From NCBI GenBank assembly GCA_013115135.1, contig JABANP010000708.1:1-21279 (forward strand): a stretch of 21,279 bases of DNA, in the 5' to 3' direction. How positions within the stretch are numbered: position 1 is the stretch's first letter; each line of letters begins with the position of its first letter. Shown piece after piece: positions 1 to 10,799 of the stretch. The stretch comes from Perkinsus olseni. Lineage: Eukaryota > Perkinsozoa > Perkinsida > Perkinsidae. The notes under the pieces were generated by a model. That model was not told the origin of the DNA, did not search any database, and saw nothing but the letters and a program-made list of their open reading frames with translations. The translations under genes and the position numbers were made by a program.

Positions 1-3000
1 TCGGCAGTGAATGGATAGTTGGCGGCATAATCTTTGCCAGAACGTGTCCCAAATAATCTTCACTAGGATAGCCTCCGTGACGGGCATTGGGATCAGAAAT
101 CCACGTCTTGAAACAGCAGTCCTGTCTCCATCCCTGAGAAAGGCAAACAGCTCTACGTTTGTCACATGATACGAATAAGGCACATGGTCAGGAGTTGCCG
201 ATGATGCAATTTATGGGAAAGCAGCTGATGATGATGGCTTATTACTAACAGGTCTTACTTGTGTTAGCGGTATATTTATCTCGACCAACTTGAGTACTTG
301 CCTCAAGAATTAGGTTCCAGGAAATCCCTGGGCCTTTTAGTCCTCGAAGAGCTTTGACCTGGACATAAGGGTATTCAATATGGCAAACGTCAGCTTTAGA
401 AGTGCGCTCGACGGTTTACCTTCCGGAGTAGACGGGACCTAAGGAAAAATGGAGCGTTATTTCCACTACAGCTCGCTGAGTCGCGGACGCCGAAATTCCA
501 TGAGGAATGCCCTACCAAAGTCAGGACCGACAGCAGCGGGACGATGGAAGTGGTGAAGTTGATAGCCATAAGAGGATTGTAAGCGGGTCAAAGCGATAAG
601 CTGAAAGCTAAAGACAAATGCATTAGCAGGAATAACACTGGGTGGAAATCCTTCATAGCGCTCGAAAAACCGCAAGAGGCAGAATCCGTCATGCCTTCCA
701 CAGGGCGGGCGATGGAGTAGCAGTGGATGGCGTATACAGTGTTGAACCTCGAGCGAAAACCGTAGCCTTTCTTCCCGCGAAACCGTACATTTTTATGTTC
801 AAAATTCGCGCGCCTCCTGTAACCAATCTGTCACGCCGCCGCTGTGAGCTCCTCCTTATAATACCCTCGCTACTTATATACCGAACTTCCGGTAACTGAA
901 AGAACACGCTATTCAAGGAGACGCAGCGTATCGGAAAGTTCCGGTCAATAGCAAGGAAGGAAAGGGCCGAAGCGGGGAAGAAATGAGTGGATTGGAAGTG
1001 CAAGAGATCGGGCAGACCTGCCAAAGACCAAAACTAGGCCTGCCGGAATCGAAGATGGTTGGAGAGCAGCCGGTTGGATCACCAGAGGAACGTCGATGCG
1101 TCTCATATTGATGATACTACGCACTATTGGGGGCCAATGAAGAAAGAATACGAATGTAGACGGGTGATGCTGCTGTCGTGTTGTCTTCGCTTTGGTTGAG
1201 GGTAGGCTGGCTGCGGAGTGTTGCTGGGTGAGCGTGCTGCGGGGGCATCGGGCTTTGAACTGACTGGATCTGAGAAAGAGGCGAGAGATCAGAAGTCGGA
1301 AACAGCACGTCGTGAAGCGCTGAAAGGATCATATTCAATCAAAGGGAACAAATTGTTTGCTACAAATAAATGATCGAAAGAGGTCTGCGAAGATGTGGAG
1401 GCTGGTTGCTAGTTCTACTAAACACTTCGCTAGAAGAACGAGCGCTTTTTAAGAGCGAAATTCTGATTACGATTAGTTTGTCTCGCTGTTGTTGGAAGAA
1501 ACTTTTGAACACAGACGAGATCATACTTCCTTGGAGTCTCGTCGAAGATCATGCTGACGACATGGTGCTGCCATCGAGCTTGTATTAAGGTTACCTTTTG
1601 AGGGCTGCAGAACTAGTAATACACAGGGCTTCTTACAAAGTCGAGCTGTGTGATCGGCGGTACTGATCAGTCAATCTCTCTGGAGCGCGTCAGCTGACCT
1701 CGAATCTGAAGCGAAAACAGCGGAAGGCAGTGCTCAGGCCATCGCCAAGCGCCGCTTCTGCAGATTCGCCGAGCAGTCCCATTTTATTTCTGCATCTTGG
1801 CAGCACTGATCGGCGAGCTGCTCGAACTCGTACTCCCTCCGTTGTAGACTGCAGCCTGCAGTCTGCAGAAGGCGTTCAGAACGGCCGGTTTTACTGAGGT
1901 ATTATACCCCAGTAAAGAATGGCCTACGCACCTGGCCTAAACCTCAGGTAAACGAACCACCTGAGAAGCTGTGTCAGCTTCTGCAACAAATTGTAATACG
2001 TTTGAAGAATCTCTTTCCGGATGAATCGTCGAAAATCTAGATGTGTCGATAGAGGTTACTATAGAACTACCTATAGTAGCCACTCTCTGGATTTTATCTA
2101 TAATAAAACACATTGAAGAAGTCTGGCCTACGTGAGGAATCAATCACGCCTTAATATACAGACTGCAGAGTTCACTAATTTGATAGCTGCATTTCAGCCT
2201 GCTGCAGCGTTTTACGCTAAAACGGCTATTCGGTCCAAGACTAGTGGACCGAGTCCACCGTGGGGTCTACGGCGAGGACTGTCGCTATCTACGATTGAGG
2301 TCAGGGATCCTCAGTAGAGATCTCTCACTGGTGATCACATTGTCTGGAACTGTATATGAAAGTTCAAGCTGGGCTGATGCCGCGGCGTTGCGCATTAACG
2401 AAATGCGCTGCACTGCGAGTACACTATTATTGAAGAACAATGGTTAAGACAATTTGTCGCGCTCTGTTATATAAGACTCTTCCTGTTGAACAACTCAACC
2501 TTGGATGAAAGCAACGAGACCTTCTCGAACAATGCCTCAGCACAGTGGACCCCATCCTTACGAAATTACAAGTGACGAAGCTTGGTCACGTAGTTGTTCC
2601 TGATTAACTACATGTAGGTGATACCTGAATATCCTACATCCAATGGTAACGTCTCAGTTGATGTGAAATTAACTGACGAAGAGAGTGATCATATGCCTGA
2701 TATCGCACCGGCAGTCGTAGACCTTTGCATGTCTCAGTGACCACACGCAATATCTCCCGGATTATTATGCCCACCGCCCTCCACCCAGAATGGAGTCACA
2801 CTATGCTTGGCTAGTTCATACAGTGCTACCATGCCATAATGGTACTATCTCATCATCCGTACCGTGCCTGATCATACTACTAGCGACAGCACGGCTACGG
2901 GTATCAAGTACCACATAGACCGGGCAACGCGCATTACTCCATTTTGTGATGTTGAGGAAAGAGTCGCCTGGTAGGATGTGCCTGGATAGGTACTTCCTTG
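1..3000. other. No supportable gene
   Basis: All open frames here are short (under about 112 codons). They do not join across plausible short introns and show no motif I recognise. Two minus-strand frames at 466-675 and 689-1024 read smoothly but match nothing I know. A small inverted repeat, TTTACTG (1890-1896) and CAGTAAA (1910-1916), could form a hairpin with a 13-nt loop. CTGCAG-rich sequence lies just upstream, near 1850-1870. The stretch may be intergenic DNA or decayed mobile-element sequence. Confidence 0.4.
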
Positions 3001-3014
3001 AATGCTCACCGTGC

Positions 3015-3230
3015 AAGAACTGTCAGATCACCCCAACCTGAGGCCAGCTCTGAATATACTGAGTACAGGGCTCTGTAGTATAAGGCCTCGAACAGCAGTG
3101 ATGGAAGCTAGATGAACCTGATGGTGAAGGTATAGATGAGTGTAATGCACAGGTAGTACCTTGGACCGCTGCCAAGACTCCTACCAAATACAACAGTATC
3201 CTACGGTACGCCGATGACATCCCGTAAAGT
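3015..3230 (+). pseudogene. Decayed reverse-transcriptase fragment (tentative)
   Basis: One plus-strand frame reads CQITPT at 3021-3038 and, 62 codons later in the same frame, SILRYADDIP at 3195-3224. This resembles two consecutive blocks of non-LTR retrotransposon reverse transcriptases: the G-x-x-Q-G-x-P-L-S-P region, and the Y-A-D-D catalytic box that holds two metal-binding aspartates. Spacing of 50-65 residues is normal for that family. The frame between the blocks carries stop codons, so no functional protein is encoded. No RNase H, endonuclease, terminal repeat or poly(A) tail was found nearby. A chance match remains possible because only two short motifs support it. Confidence 0.3.
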
Positions 3231-4200
3231 ACTTGAATGCTGCTTCCACATCAGGTATCTAAGGTCGATGCTAGGCGCACTTAGAATCGTGACAAACTAC
3301 AAATGATCATCTGGAAGGAGTTGGAGTCCTCTAGATAAACCATGCGTATACCTGTATTAACATCAAGGAACTAATCCGGAGTCGAGGCGGCCCTACATAC
3401 TCATAGGCGAAGACATTATTTAGCGTTGATAGTGGGGCCAAAATGTCTCCTCCGGTATCTCATCACCATACCAAGATCACCAGCATTACCGTGTGAGAAT
3501 AATACAGTCAAAGTGGCACCGCGGTCCAGGTAACAGGCTGGTATGATGGACCCTAAACCTGATACCACGCCTGCAACACATATTGATGTAGGGATATACC
3601 ACCTACGTGTTTGTAGCCAGATTAGGCCTCCATCATTAGTGTGAGTAGGGTCAGCAGGTGCTTAGATATGATAGTAACCAAACCTGAACCCATCTGTAGT
3701 AGTTTAAGCTCGCGGGTGAGACCAGATCCTCCGTGGCGGCGGCGAGGCGCTATCTTGCGCTCTTACCGTAATGAAGTATTATCGATAACCAGTGCTTCAG
3801 AGATATCATTTTGGATGACAATATGCCTGCGTTCAGGTTAGTGAGGGAAGTGGCATTGGCTGTCTCGTGTAAATTTCAAAGTTTCTAGGGTCGAGTCGTT
3901 GTGGATGGAGAGTTGATGGGCTTGTATCATCTGGGCTTAGTTTGCTTGTTGTTGTTCAATTGCCTCGACGATGACTACGTAGTGAGTCGGAGGTCGAGAT
4001 AGGAAGCTTCTCGCAGAAGGTAGGTGCCGCCATGCGGTATAATGCGCATAATCTGCGGGCACTCTGGGCAGCGTTCATCAGAGAGTTGATGCTAGTAATG
4101 AGATCGTAGTAGAGCCACCGAGAGATCAAAGAGCCGTGGTGCCGCTGCTCGTGCTGGCGGACTATCTCATCGATACTAGATTGCCGGAACGACGTGATCT
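3231..4200. other. No supportable gene
   Basis: Only short frames occur here, with no motif or consistent exon chain. The stretch lies between the reverse-transcriptase trace and the Arg/Ser-rich coding region. Confidence 0.35.
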
Positions 4201-4229
4201 ATCTAGGCAGGAGGTCACCTCACCCACAA

Positions 4230-5376
4230 ATTATAGCAGTAGTGCCAGCAAAGAGGCCCCGGCCCCGATCTTCTAGTGAGGATAGGGCAGACAGACGTGG
4301 ACGAGGTAATGCTTTGCTCCTATTCTGCGTGATAGATCCGTCTCTCAGTGACTCACGTCGGCGAGCGGATCCTACGATGGCAGTCCTAGGAGAGATCGTC
4401 ATGGAAAGGAGATCTTGACCGGTAGCCGGTCACCATCATCACGCCGTACCCGTGGTAGGCGAAGGTCTATCAGTAGGAGTGGCAGCCGCGGACGTGAAGT
4501 CGCGCTGATCGATGCATCTCTCGTCATATATATATGTCACTGTTATTTAATGTAATACACACGCAGTAGTAGGTTACGATGAAGACAAGCGCGTCGCCAT
4601 CGTCAACAACCGTCTCGACGATCTCGGAGTCCTCTCGGATAAGCGGGCCTCGGGGAGAGAAGGGACTCTGATGATGAGGATATCTATATAGGAAGGGAGG
4701 TAGTCCTGTGGATACGTTGCGTTGAGTATAGCACCTTCCCCTCATCATCATGCCAAATCATGTTCAGGAGTTATCGAAATATAGAGCATCATCGAATTTG
4801 GCAGTAGCACCTCCTCTGAAAGTCAAATGAATATGAGAGGATAAAGTGAATCGAGTGGTTGGTGGTTTACACAAAGGAAGGTGGTCAATGGCGTTGGCAT
4901 CTAGGAACACCAACATGTACTTCAACGGAGAGAAGATCGGTACTACTACGGCCGGCCGACGTCCTCGATGATCATGCTGGTGCATCATAGGTATTACCAT
5001 ATATCATTGAGTACTGGTCGATGCCGTGTCAGCACGAGATAAGGATGATCCGTTGTTTGAAGAAGATGCAAGTGTGAACGAGGCGGGCTAAAATGTAGTA
5101 GTCGGAGAATTGTGGTGGAGTGTAGCACATCCTGTCAGATTGGTCAGCGCAGAAGAGGCAGGACGTCCTCCAGAGTCGATCCTGAATTTGTGGATTGGGA
5201 GGAGGCTCAGAAGCATCATCATCGGGAGGAAGGTAGTGGACAGAGGCTCCATCTGGGTGAGTGATGTACTCAGAAGTCCCTTGAGGAGATCTTCGATGAG
5301 TGAAGGAACGCTACGAGCGATGCTTTGCGTTAAGGAGGATACCAACGCAGCTCACCAGCAGGGGACTCCCAGCTAG
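4230..5376 (+). CDS. Candidate intron-rich gene for an Arg/Ser-rich protein (boundaries unresolved)
   Basis: Several plus-strand segments look coding, although the exact splice chain could not be fixed. One at about 4250-4310 reads AKRPRPRSSSEDRADRRGRG. Another at about 4360-4530 includes YDGSPRRDRHGKE followed by SRSPSSRRTRGRRRSISRSG. Further right come a frame containing VVGYDEDKRVAIVNNRLDDL (about 4570-4630), an acidic piece DKDDPLFEEDASVNEA (about 5037-5090), and EFVDWEEAQKHHHREEG (about 5185-5235). RS-repeat and acidic patches are typical of nuclear splicing-associated SR-like proteins, but no RRM or other folded domain was identified. Codon choice and frame switching suggest short introns like those proven further right. 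It could instead be more than one gene, or degraded. Confidence 0.35.
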
Positions 5377-5399
5377 AAGGAGCAGCTGATGGACCGAGC

Positions 5400-6240
5400 A
5401 AAGAGTAGGTCTGTCCCGCGCGCTTAGCAGCTGCCAGGCCAGTCAATCCGACGTGCCGATCGATCAGTTACAAGATTGGTAGAGCCGCCAGAAGTTCGTC
5501 ACCAGACGCGCGGGTTCGGGTTCATATGCCGTAGCTTCACGAGGATTCGCCATCGCCATCACAGAGGCATCACTTTGAAGATGATGAAGGTGTGTTACCA
5601 TGAGTTCACCGGTGTGCTATGCGATACTCATGGGGAGGAACCACAAGCCACCGACAAGCACTGTGTGCATCACGCCAGCCTTCTTGGTCGTCGCGGAAGT
5701 GATGATGCTACCCCCTCACGATACACTCTCCTGACGCCCTGCTGCTGCTGCTACCCGGAACCCTCACCTTCCTACGCGTGCACAGACCTATGTAGTGCCA
5801 GGAGTAATAGTGGGTACTCTTCATCGTTACATCGTAAAGATTCGCCGGTAGCATCTTTGAGAAGCCTCAGCTGTGGACCCTGGCGCTCCTGTGAAGGTGC
5901 AATTACCAAACACTTAGCAGCTCCTCCAAGTCCATTACTCACTCTCTTTCTTTCACCCTCAGATATTTGCATCGTCAGAGATAGTGGGAATCAGCAGTGA
6001 GCTCCAGCACTCAAGCATCACGAGATCAGGCGCAGACAGTGTCAGCAAGGCCATCAGATCCTACTGATGCGATCGTGCAACCGGGGTTAGCGGGCCACCA
6101 GTCTGCCACCATCCACGGCTGCTGCTGCTGCTGCTCAGGTTCTCCCCCCCCCCCCCTATCCACGACCCTGATCATTGCTCGGACCCCAATGATTCCGAAA
6201 ACCAGCCAAAGCCGTCCAGTAGCCTCCCTAGTCCCTTTTA
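5400..6240 (+). other. Long open frame of uncertain status
   Basis: A 174-codon open frame runs at 5476-6000 and another at 5997-6302. Their composition (Ser, Pro, Cys and His runs) does not look like a folded protein. A competing frame around 5535-5590 reads HEDSPSPSQRHHFEDDE, so exons of another frame may be hidden here. A (CTG)n run at about 6118-6134 and a 13-C homopolymer at 6144-6156 mark low-complexity DNA. I do not assign a product. Confidence 0.2.
6118..6156. repeat. CTG run and 13-C homopolymer
   Basis: A (CTG)n tract is followed within about 10 bp by thirteen consecutive C. This is a likely site of length variation or of sequencing error. Confidence 0.8.
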
Positions 6241-6261
6241 CGGTGAGAGTTGGCCCGGGCC

Positions 6262-7466
6262 TCAAAGAAAACTCTTCAGGACAGGACTATCGTTGGCGCT
6301 AGCCTGGATGCATTCGGTAATACCTCCGCGCCCGCCACCACCATAACCGGTCGTCGTCTTGCATATTCTACGTACCACTCCAGGTATGCTCTATGGCGCA
6401 TTCGATGGCCATGGTGGGTCGAGTGTTGCTGATTATGTATTAGTAAAGGAGATGCCTACAGGAAACGCCTACTATTCCAGTAAATGCGTCCGTCACTATC
6501 TTCCTACCAATCGGATCTTCCCTGGCTGTGGGTTCAAGGGCAGCACGGCTACAGCGCCTTCACCATCCGGTGGATGTAGCAGCAGCCATCACGGCAGCCT
6601 TCCAACAGGTTGATAGGGATATCTTGGTCGCTGTGGAATCGCAAACCACAAAACTCCAACCCCAGGGCCTACTCGGCTACCATCTCCCTCAGTCAGTCAT
6701 CGCACCGTCACCACACTCTTGGCTATGGCGTCGATGCCTCGACGGCTGCTTCCTGTTAGTACCTCTACTCCCACAGGATGATGAGATTAGCATCAGCTGC
6801 GTGATAGCAGGGTGAGTCTCACGACTGTGATTTCATTGCTGAATACGGCCGTCGTTGTAGGCCTGTACTTTGCGCCGAGACGCCGAGCGATAGTCCTACT
6901 AGGAGATCGCTGATCTGTGAGGGACTATTCGCGAGTAGGTCCCGTGGTAGAGTAGGCAGGAGCAGTATTACGATGGTCTCAAGGGCGCCGTGAGTCTGCA
7001 GCAATACTCATAACCTGTCTCTCTGTCATATATCGAGGCTCATCCGGGGATGGGTACCTCGAAGACCATAGAGGGTCATGCAGGGTTTGAAGGCGATGAC
7101 CCGTAGCATTGATTATTATTTTAAACGTCCCCATGCCCTGTCTATACCCGTTAGATCCAGATGTTCAAGCAAGGTGCCGCTGCAAGAAGTCGTGCCTTTA
7201 TACGTTGGTTAGATGCGCCATTGGATCAGAAGGATTGCTGTTTCGTGCTCTCGGCTTTGGCGAGTGATGGTGAAGAATGGTCTGAGAAGACCATGACTAA
7301 TGACCAGGCAGTAGCGCCGGCAGCAGAAGAGGTTGAAGGCAGAGGGCCCTGGAAGCTGGAGCTGCTAAGGCGGTTATACGGAATGCGTAATCGACGATTA
7401 CTCGAGGCGTTGAGGTACCCAGTGAACTTCGCTCAATCCTTAAGATACAGCCAGGGTCGAGGATAA
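6262..7466 (+). pseudogene. PP2C-family protein phosphatase, fragmentary gene or pseudogene
   Basis: Several ordered PP2C (PPM-type Ser/Thr phosphatase) landmarks are visible. KKTLQDRTIVGASLDAF (about 6266-6316) precedes a 67-nt GT-AG intron at 6317-6383. Splicing it gives G-MLYGAFDGHGGSSVADYV; DGHGG is the metal-binding signature. A likely intron at 6443-6554 leads to VDVAAAITAAFQQVDRDIL, the usual helix before the GSTA strand. NTAVVVGLYFAPRRRAIV, followed by LGD (about 6843-6913), matches the GSTA/GDSR hairpin, but a stop and frame change follow GD. Near the end, PLDQKDCCFVLSALASDG, TMTNDQAV and AAKAVIRNA (7230-7390) fit the C-terminal ASDG-W and A..L...A segments. Frame breaks not explained by clean introns suggest a pseudogene or sequence errors; an intron-rich live gene is the alternative. 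Confidence 0.6.
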
Positions 7467-8199
7467 CCTCAGTTGTATCTGTCGTGCAGTTCGATTGGCA
7501 CGATGCCAGGAAGTCTCTTTAGATGTGGTGCCACAGAAGGGTGATCATGTCGCAAGTTGCATGATGAATCAGGTCATCTCAGCAGCGGGCTAAGGCCAAT
7601 GCTACTCCTTCCTGCTCCAAACGCCTATACCAGCTTGGCGGCAGTGGAGGATGATGGATTTCGATATGTTTTGCATGATGGATGGTGATGCCATCCAATT
7701 CTTGGTGTGGTGGACGGTACTGGTGGTCGGTGCTTACTCTGGCCTGCTTCAACAAGGTGTCAACAGCGGTAGTAGTGGCGTGGGCACAGGTAATAATATA
7801 TCTCCCTCTCATCAACTCCATCGCTCTTCCGTAGTAGCCGGTAAATTACCCGTACCCGCAGTATCCGTGTTGTTGGTTTGATATTCCTCCAGTCTTCCTC
7901 CATCCTGTTGCCCGCCGTCACCGCCACTACGATGTCCTTCCCGGAGCAGCCTTATTAGATGGGAGTACCATGACGACATGCCGACCATCGTTACGTACGG
8001 CTCTCTACGGTCAGCTACCGCCGCCGCTTCGCTGATCTGGAAGCATCGCCGTTACTGTTGTGGTTACTATCGTTGTGACTATAGTGGAAAAGGAATACAG
8101 AGCCGGACCCTTTGGGGGACTGTAGGGCTGCTCACCCCCACGTCGCTACAGTGCACCTAAGAGCTACCGGCATCTGAGGCTTGGAAGACTACTGCTTAG
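7467..8199. other. Coding-like but unassigned stretch
   Basis: Short plus-strand frames overlap here. One at 7651-7881 contains a hydrophobic stretch (AIQFLVWWTVLVVGAYSGLL) that could be a membrane segment or a frame shadow. A competing frame reads LGVVDGTGGR, loosely like a second phosphatase signature, but it contains a stop upstream. No exon chain with consistent phases was found. Confidence 0.25.
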
Positions 8200-8532
8200 T
8201 CATCTTTTCCTACTGTTCTAGGTTACTGCATACAATTATCATCACACTTACTTTCCGGCCTACTATTACAATTATGGTCAGGAGAAGTGGGTACTATAGT
8301 GGCACGTACCAGCTGGAAATGGTGGAGGAAAGCTATCATCGCTATTGTAGCATCAGTGATAGTTTCTTATATGTTGTTGTGGGCGTCGGAGCTCTCTAGT
8401 AGCCTATTAGTCATCACACTAGTAATCACAATTCCCTCATCACCATGCTATTGTTGCGTTGTCTCAATTATAGTAAGCCCAGTGGGATACCGCCTGGCTC
8501 CCTCATATGACCTCTACCACTGTCATGAGTAG
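8200..8532 (+). CDS. Hydrophobic C-terminal exon of an unidentified membrane protein
   Basis: The frame is open for 111 codons from just after a stop at 8197-8199 to a TAG at 8530-8532. The product has an aromatic, basic stretch (SWKWWRKA) followed by about two strongly hydrophobic segments, IIAIVASVIVSYMLLW and LLVITLVITI, then a Cys cluster (CYCC) and a polar tail. This suggests two membrane helices near a C-terminus. There is no ATG at its left edge that must be the start, so upstream exons in 7.5-8.2 kb are likely. The family was not recognised. Hydrophobic open frames can arise by chance, so confidence is modest. Confidence 0.35.
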   Translation, partial: SSFPTVLGYCIQLSSHLLSGLLLQLWSGEVGTIVARTSWKWWRKAIIAIVASVIVSYMLLWASELSSSLLVITLVITIPSSPCYCCVVSIIVSPVGYRLAPSYDLYHCHE

Positions 8533-8557
8533 AGGCAGCAGCAGCAGCTAACCTCAG

Positions 8558-8806
8558 AGGTGGTGCGAACCATCCACCTCCCTCCCATATTGCGAGTACT
8601 GGAAGATCTGCGAAGGTTGCGTAGAGCTACAGTACAGCCCAGCTGTTGCTAACCTTTTATTTGAGGGCCACCGAGCCCAAAACCCTTACCGCGTAGTAGT
8701 ACGGTGGCAGGCGGAGGTTGGAGATGTGTTGGGCAGATACACTCTAGGCAGCTCACGGGTTAGCATTCTCTATAGTAGTGGTACTCGGCCGTGGGAGTCC
8801 TGGTGA
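8558..8806 (+). CDS. Cys-bearing exon, possibly the 5' part of the RAP-domain gene
   Basis: An acceptor-like CTAACCTCAG precedes an open frame that runs to a TGA at 8804-8806. It begins RWCEP, continues with YCEYWKICEGCVELQ and ends near LYSSGTRPWESW. The paired cysteines (CEYWKICEGC) could bind zinc, but no known finger fits. It lies about 110 bp left of the first well-phased exon of the RAP gene (8917). I could not find an intron with matching phase between them, so it is either another exon of that gene or the end of a separate one. Confidence 0.35.
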   Translation, partial: RWCEPSTSLPYCEYWKICEGCVELQYSPAVANLLFEGHRAQNPYRVVVRWQAEVGDVLGRYTLGSSRVSILYSSGTRPWESW

Positions 8807-8916
8807 TGCCCAGGATGACAGCATGGAGCAATGGCTGATGCCTGTGGGGATGAGATCATAGAGACGTGGGGCTCAGGGTTCTACCTCAAAGGACATAGGG
8901 GTCATAACAACGACAG

Positions 8917-10712
8917 CTGGATGCCGCTAACTGCGAGGTGTGCTGCAGGAGCCGCTCTAGAGACGTTCGCGCCGCGACTACCATCACATCCAGTCAGTCG
9001 CATGCTGGCACATCGAGGAGTATCTTTGAGGTCGTCAATGTCATGCTCTGACCTTTGTACGGTACTGTGGAGCCGATCGCTCTCGAGTGTCCCCGGGACA
9101 GACGATGCTGGGCTCTAGTACCGGATGTGGAAAATATAATTCAGGAAATGCACAGGAAGGGGTGAGAATCTCACATCACAAACAGTGCTATGGCAACCCT
9201 AACAGGTTCCACAATCTGCCGACGTTGCCCGCCTTGTTCCGTCTATTGAAGGCATAGCCTCTCTGCCCAGTAGCGTATCCCTCGTATGATACTGCAGTGG
9301 ACGCCCTGGCCATGAGTCTTTAGCCAGCGGGAGGGCCTCCTCAGGACCAACTCCAGTCAAAGCAAGTGAACTTCCTTCTCTACGCGCTCACAGAGAGTAA
9401 GTGCTGCTGGCCCTCGGCATCGGTGTATTGGTGTGATGGTAGGCCGTGGGGCACCTGAGTGGTACGTGGAGGGACGCAAAGAGAGGTTCCTGCAAGCCAT
9501 GCTGCCGATAGTAGCCAAGCACATGAATGATGGAAGACTATCAAGGGATAGCTGCGGTACCACTGCTTCTAGTCTTAGTGTGTTGTTGGAATGTGAGGGG
9601 CAGTAGTGTGGATCATCAGGTGTCAGTCGTGTCTGAGGGCATATGCTCGGTCGTGCAGGAAGAGCACGACTACAGGGGAACAGCAACAGCAGGCTGGTGA
9701 CAGCACCCTGGGGGATGTTGATCTCACCCGGACGAGTCGAGGAGCTTCTGGCCAGGTGCAGCCTTGGATTCTCGAAGGTAGTACTTCCCTTGTCCTATGT
9801 TCTCACTCTGACCTCAGTGCTGTCCGAGTCCCATACCTTGCCCGTTACTTGGCTTACTAATCTCCTCTTCGTTTACTCATCATCATCTGAGGGCCTGCTA
9901 CAGCCCAAATGCTGAGGCAACACCGGTGGTCCTCCAGCAAGGTGAGTGACCATGTTAGAGACAAGTGGATAAGATACCCCCATAAAAGCAGGAGACATAC
10001 TATCATACATGGCTGGGCTTGGTATCGTCAGTGGTGGTGGTGGCAAGCTCCTTGACTTTGTATCGAGAACGCCCCACCTTGTGGAAGGCTGCTGCGTACC
10101 CTATGCAAGCTGGGTGTCACACCACAACAGCTGGACTCGTTGATATCCCGTCGTACCGAGGGCTGGAAGCTGCTGACCCTCAGGATTGGCTCCTACCAAT
10201 GGCAATCGCTGTTATGACGAGGTACGTCAGGTGCCCTCACCCCTGCGATGCTTCAGCTGTATCAATCGTTCGGCAATATGGCGACTGACCTCACCGACGA
10301 CGCCCGGCTAGGACTGCATATACTGGCTTCGATGTGCGGCGGCAACCTCTGTAGCAACAACAGTCCACCGCCTACGGCTCCTTCCGCCCCTGCTAGTTGG
10401 GCGGCAGAGGTAGCCAAGCTCCTAACAGATGCCATTACTGGCTTTACCATGGACAACGGCTATACATTACCAGTAGCGTTGCCTCGGGAGAAAGTATCCA
10501 TACGCTTGGTGCAGCCCAAGGCCCATGTCCTCGACAGTGGGACTATGGAGCTGTCCTTGTCTGCCAAGTACAGGGCTCGACAAGTGTGGCTGTCGAGACT
10601 TGGCTGGACTGAGGTATGCATACCAATGGTAGGATGGAATGCCATGGCTTCTGATGAGGAGAGACTGAGAGCCTTAACGCTGCATGGGAAACGTTTCGGG
10701 AGTCTTACTTGA
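8917..10712 (+). CDS. RAP-domain protein (N-terminus unresolved)
   Basis: The last exon encodes a RAP domain: KVSIRLVQPKAHVL, then SAKYRARQVWLSRLGW and EVCIPMVGWNAM. This fits the family's charged K-x-R followed by L-G-W and I-P-x-x-x-W pattern. RAP proteins of alveolates and the animal FASTK group act on organellar RNA. Upstream exons give helical-repeat-like sequence (FLQAMLPIVAKHMN, KLLDF, LGVTPQQLDSLISRR). Reconstructed exons: 8917-9030, 9073-9161, 9206-9240, 9271-9315, 9367-9396, 9443-9602, 9659-9777, 9818-9870, 9917-9941, 9992-10059, 10110-10152, 10184-10221, 10257-10712. All junctions are GT-AG and keep frame, totalling 425 codons including stop. The 10060-10109 and 10153-10183 introns have alternative donors (10084 and 10150). 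No start ATG was located, so coding continues leftward. An organellar location is family inference; a targeting peptide cannot be judged. Confidence 0.68.
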
Positions 10713-10799
10713 TGTTTCTGCACTCTTTTCGATGCAGCCCTTGTGTTAGTGGGATCCAACTGCCGATTCAGCAGCGACCAACACGTTGTCTAATATGTT

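Noticed and set aside
7700..7735. LGVVDGTGG resembling a second PP2C signature
   Set aside because: The frame has a stop just upstream, and no other phosphatase landmark follows, so it is too short to trust.
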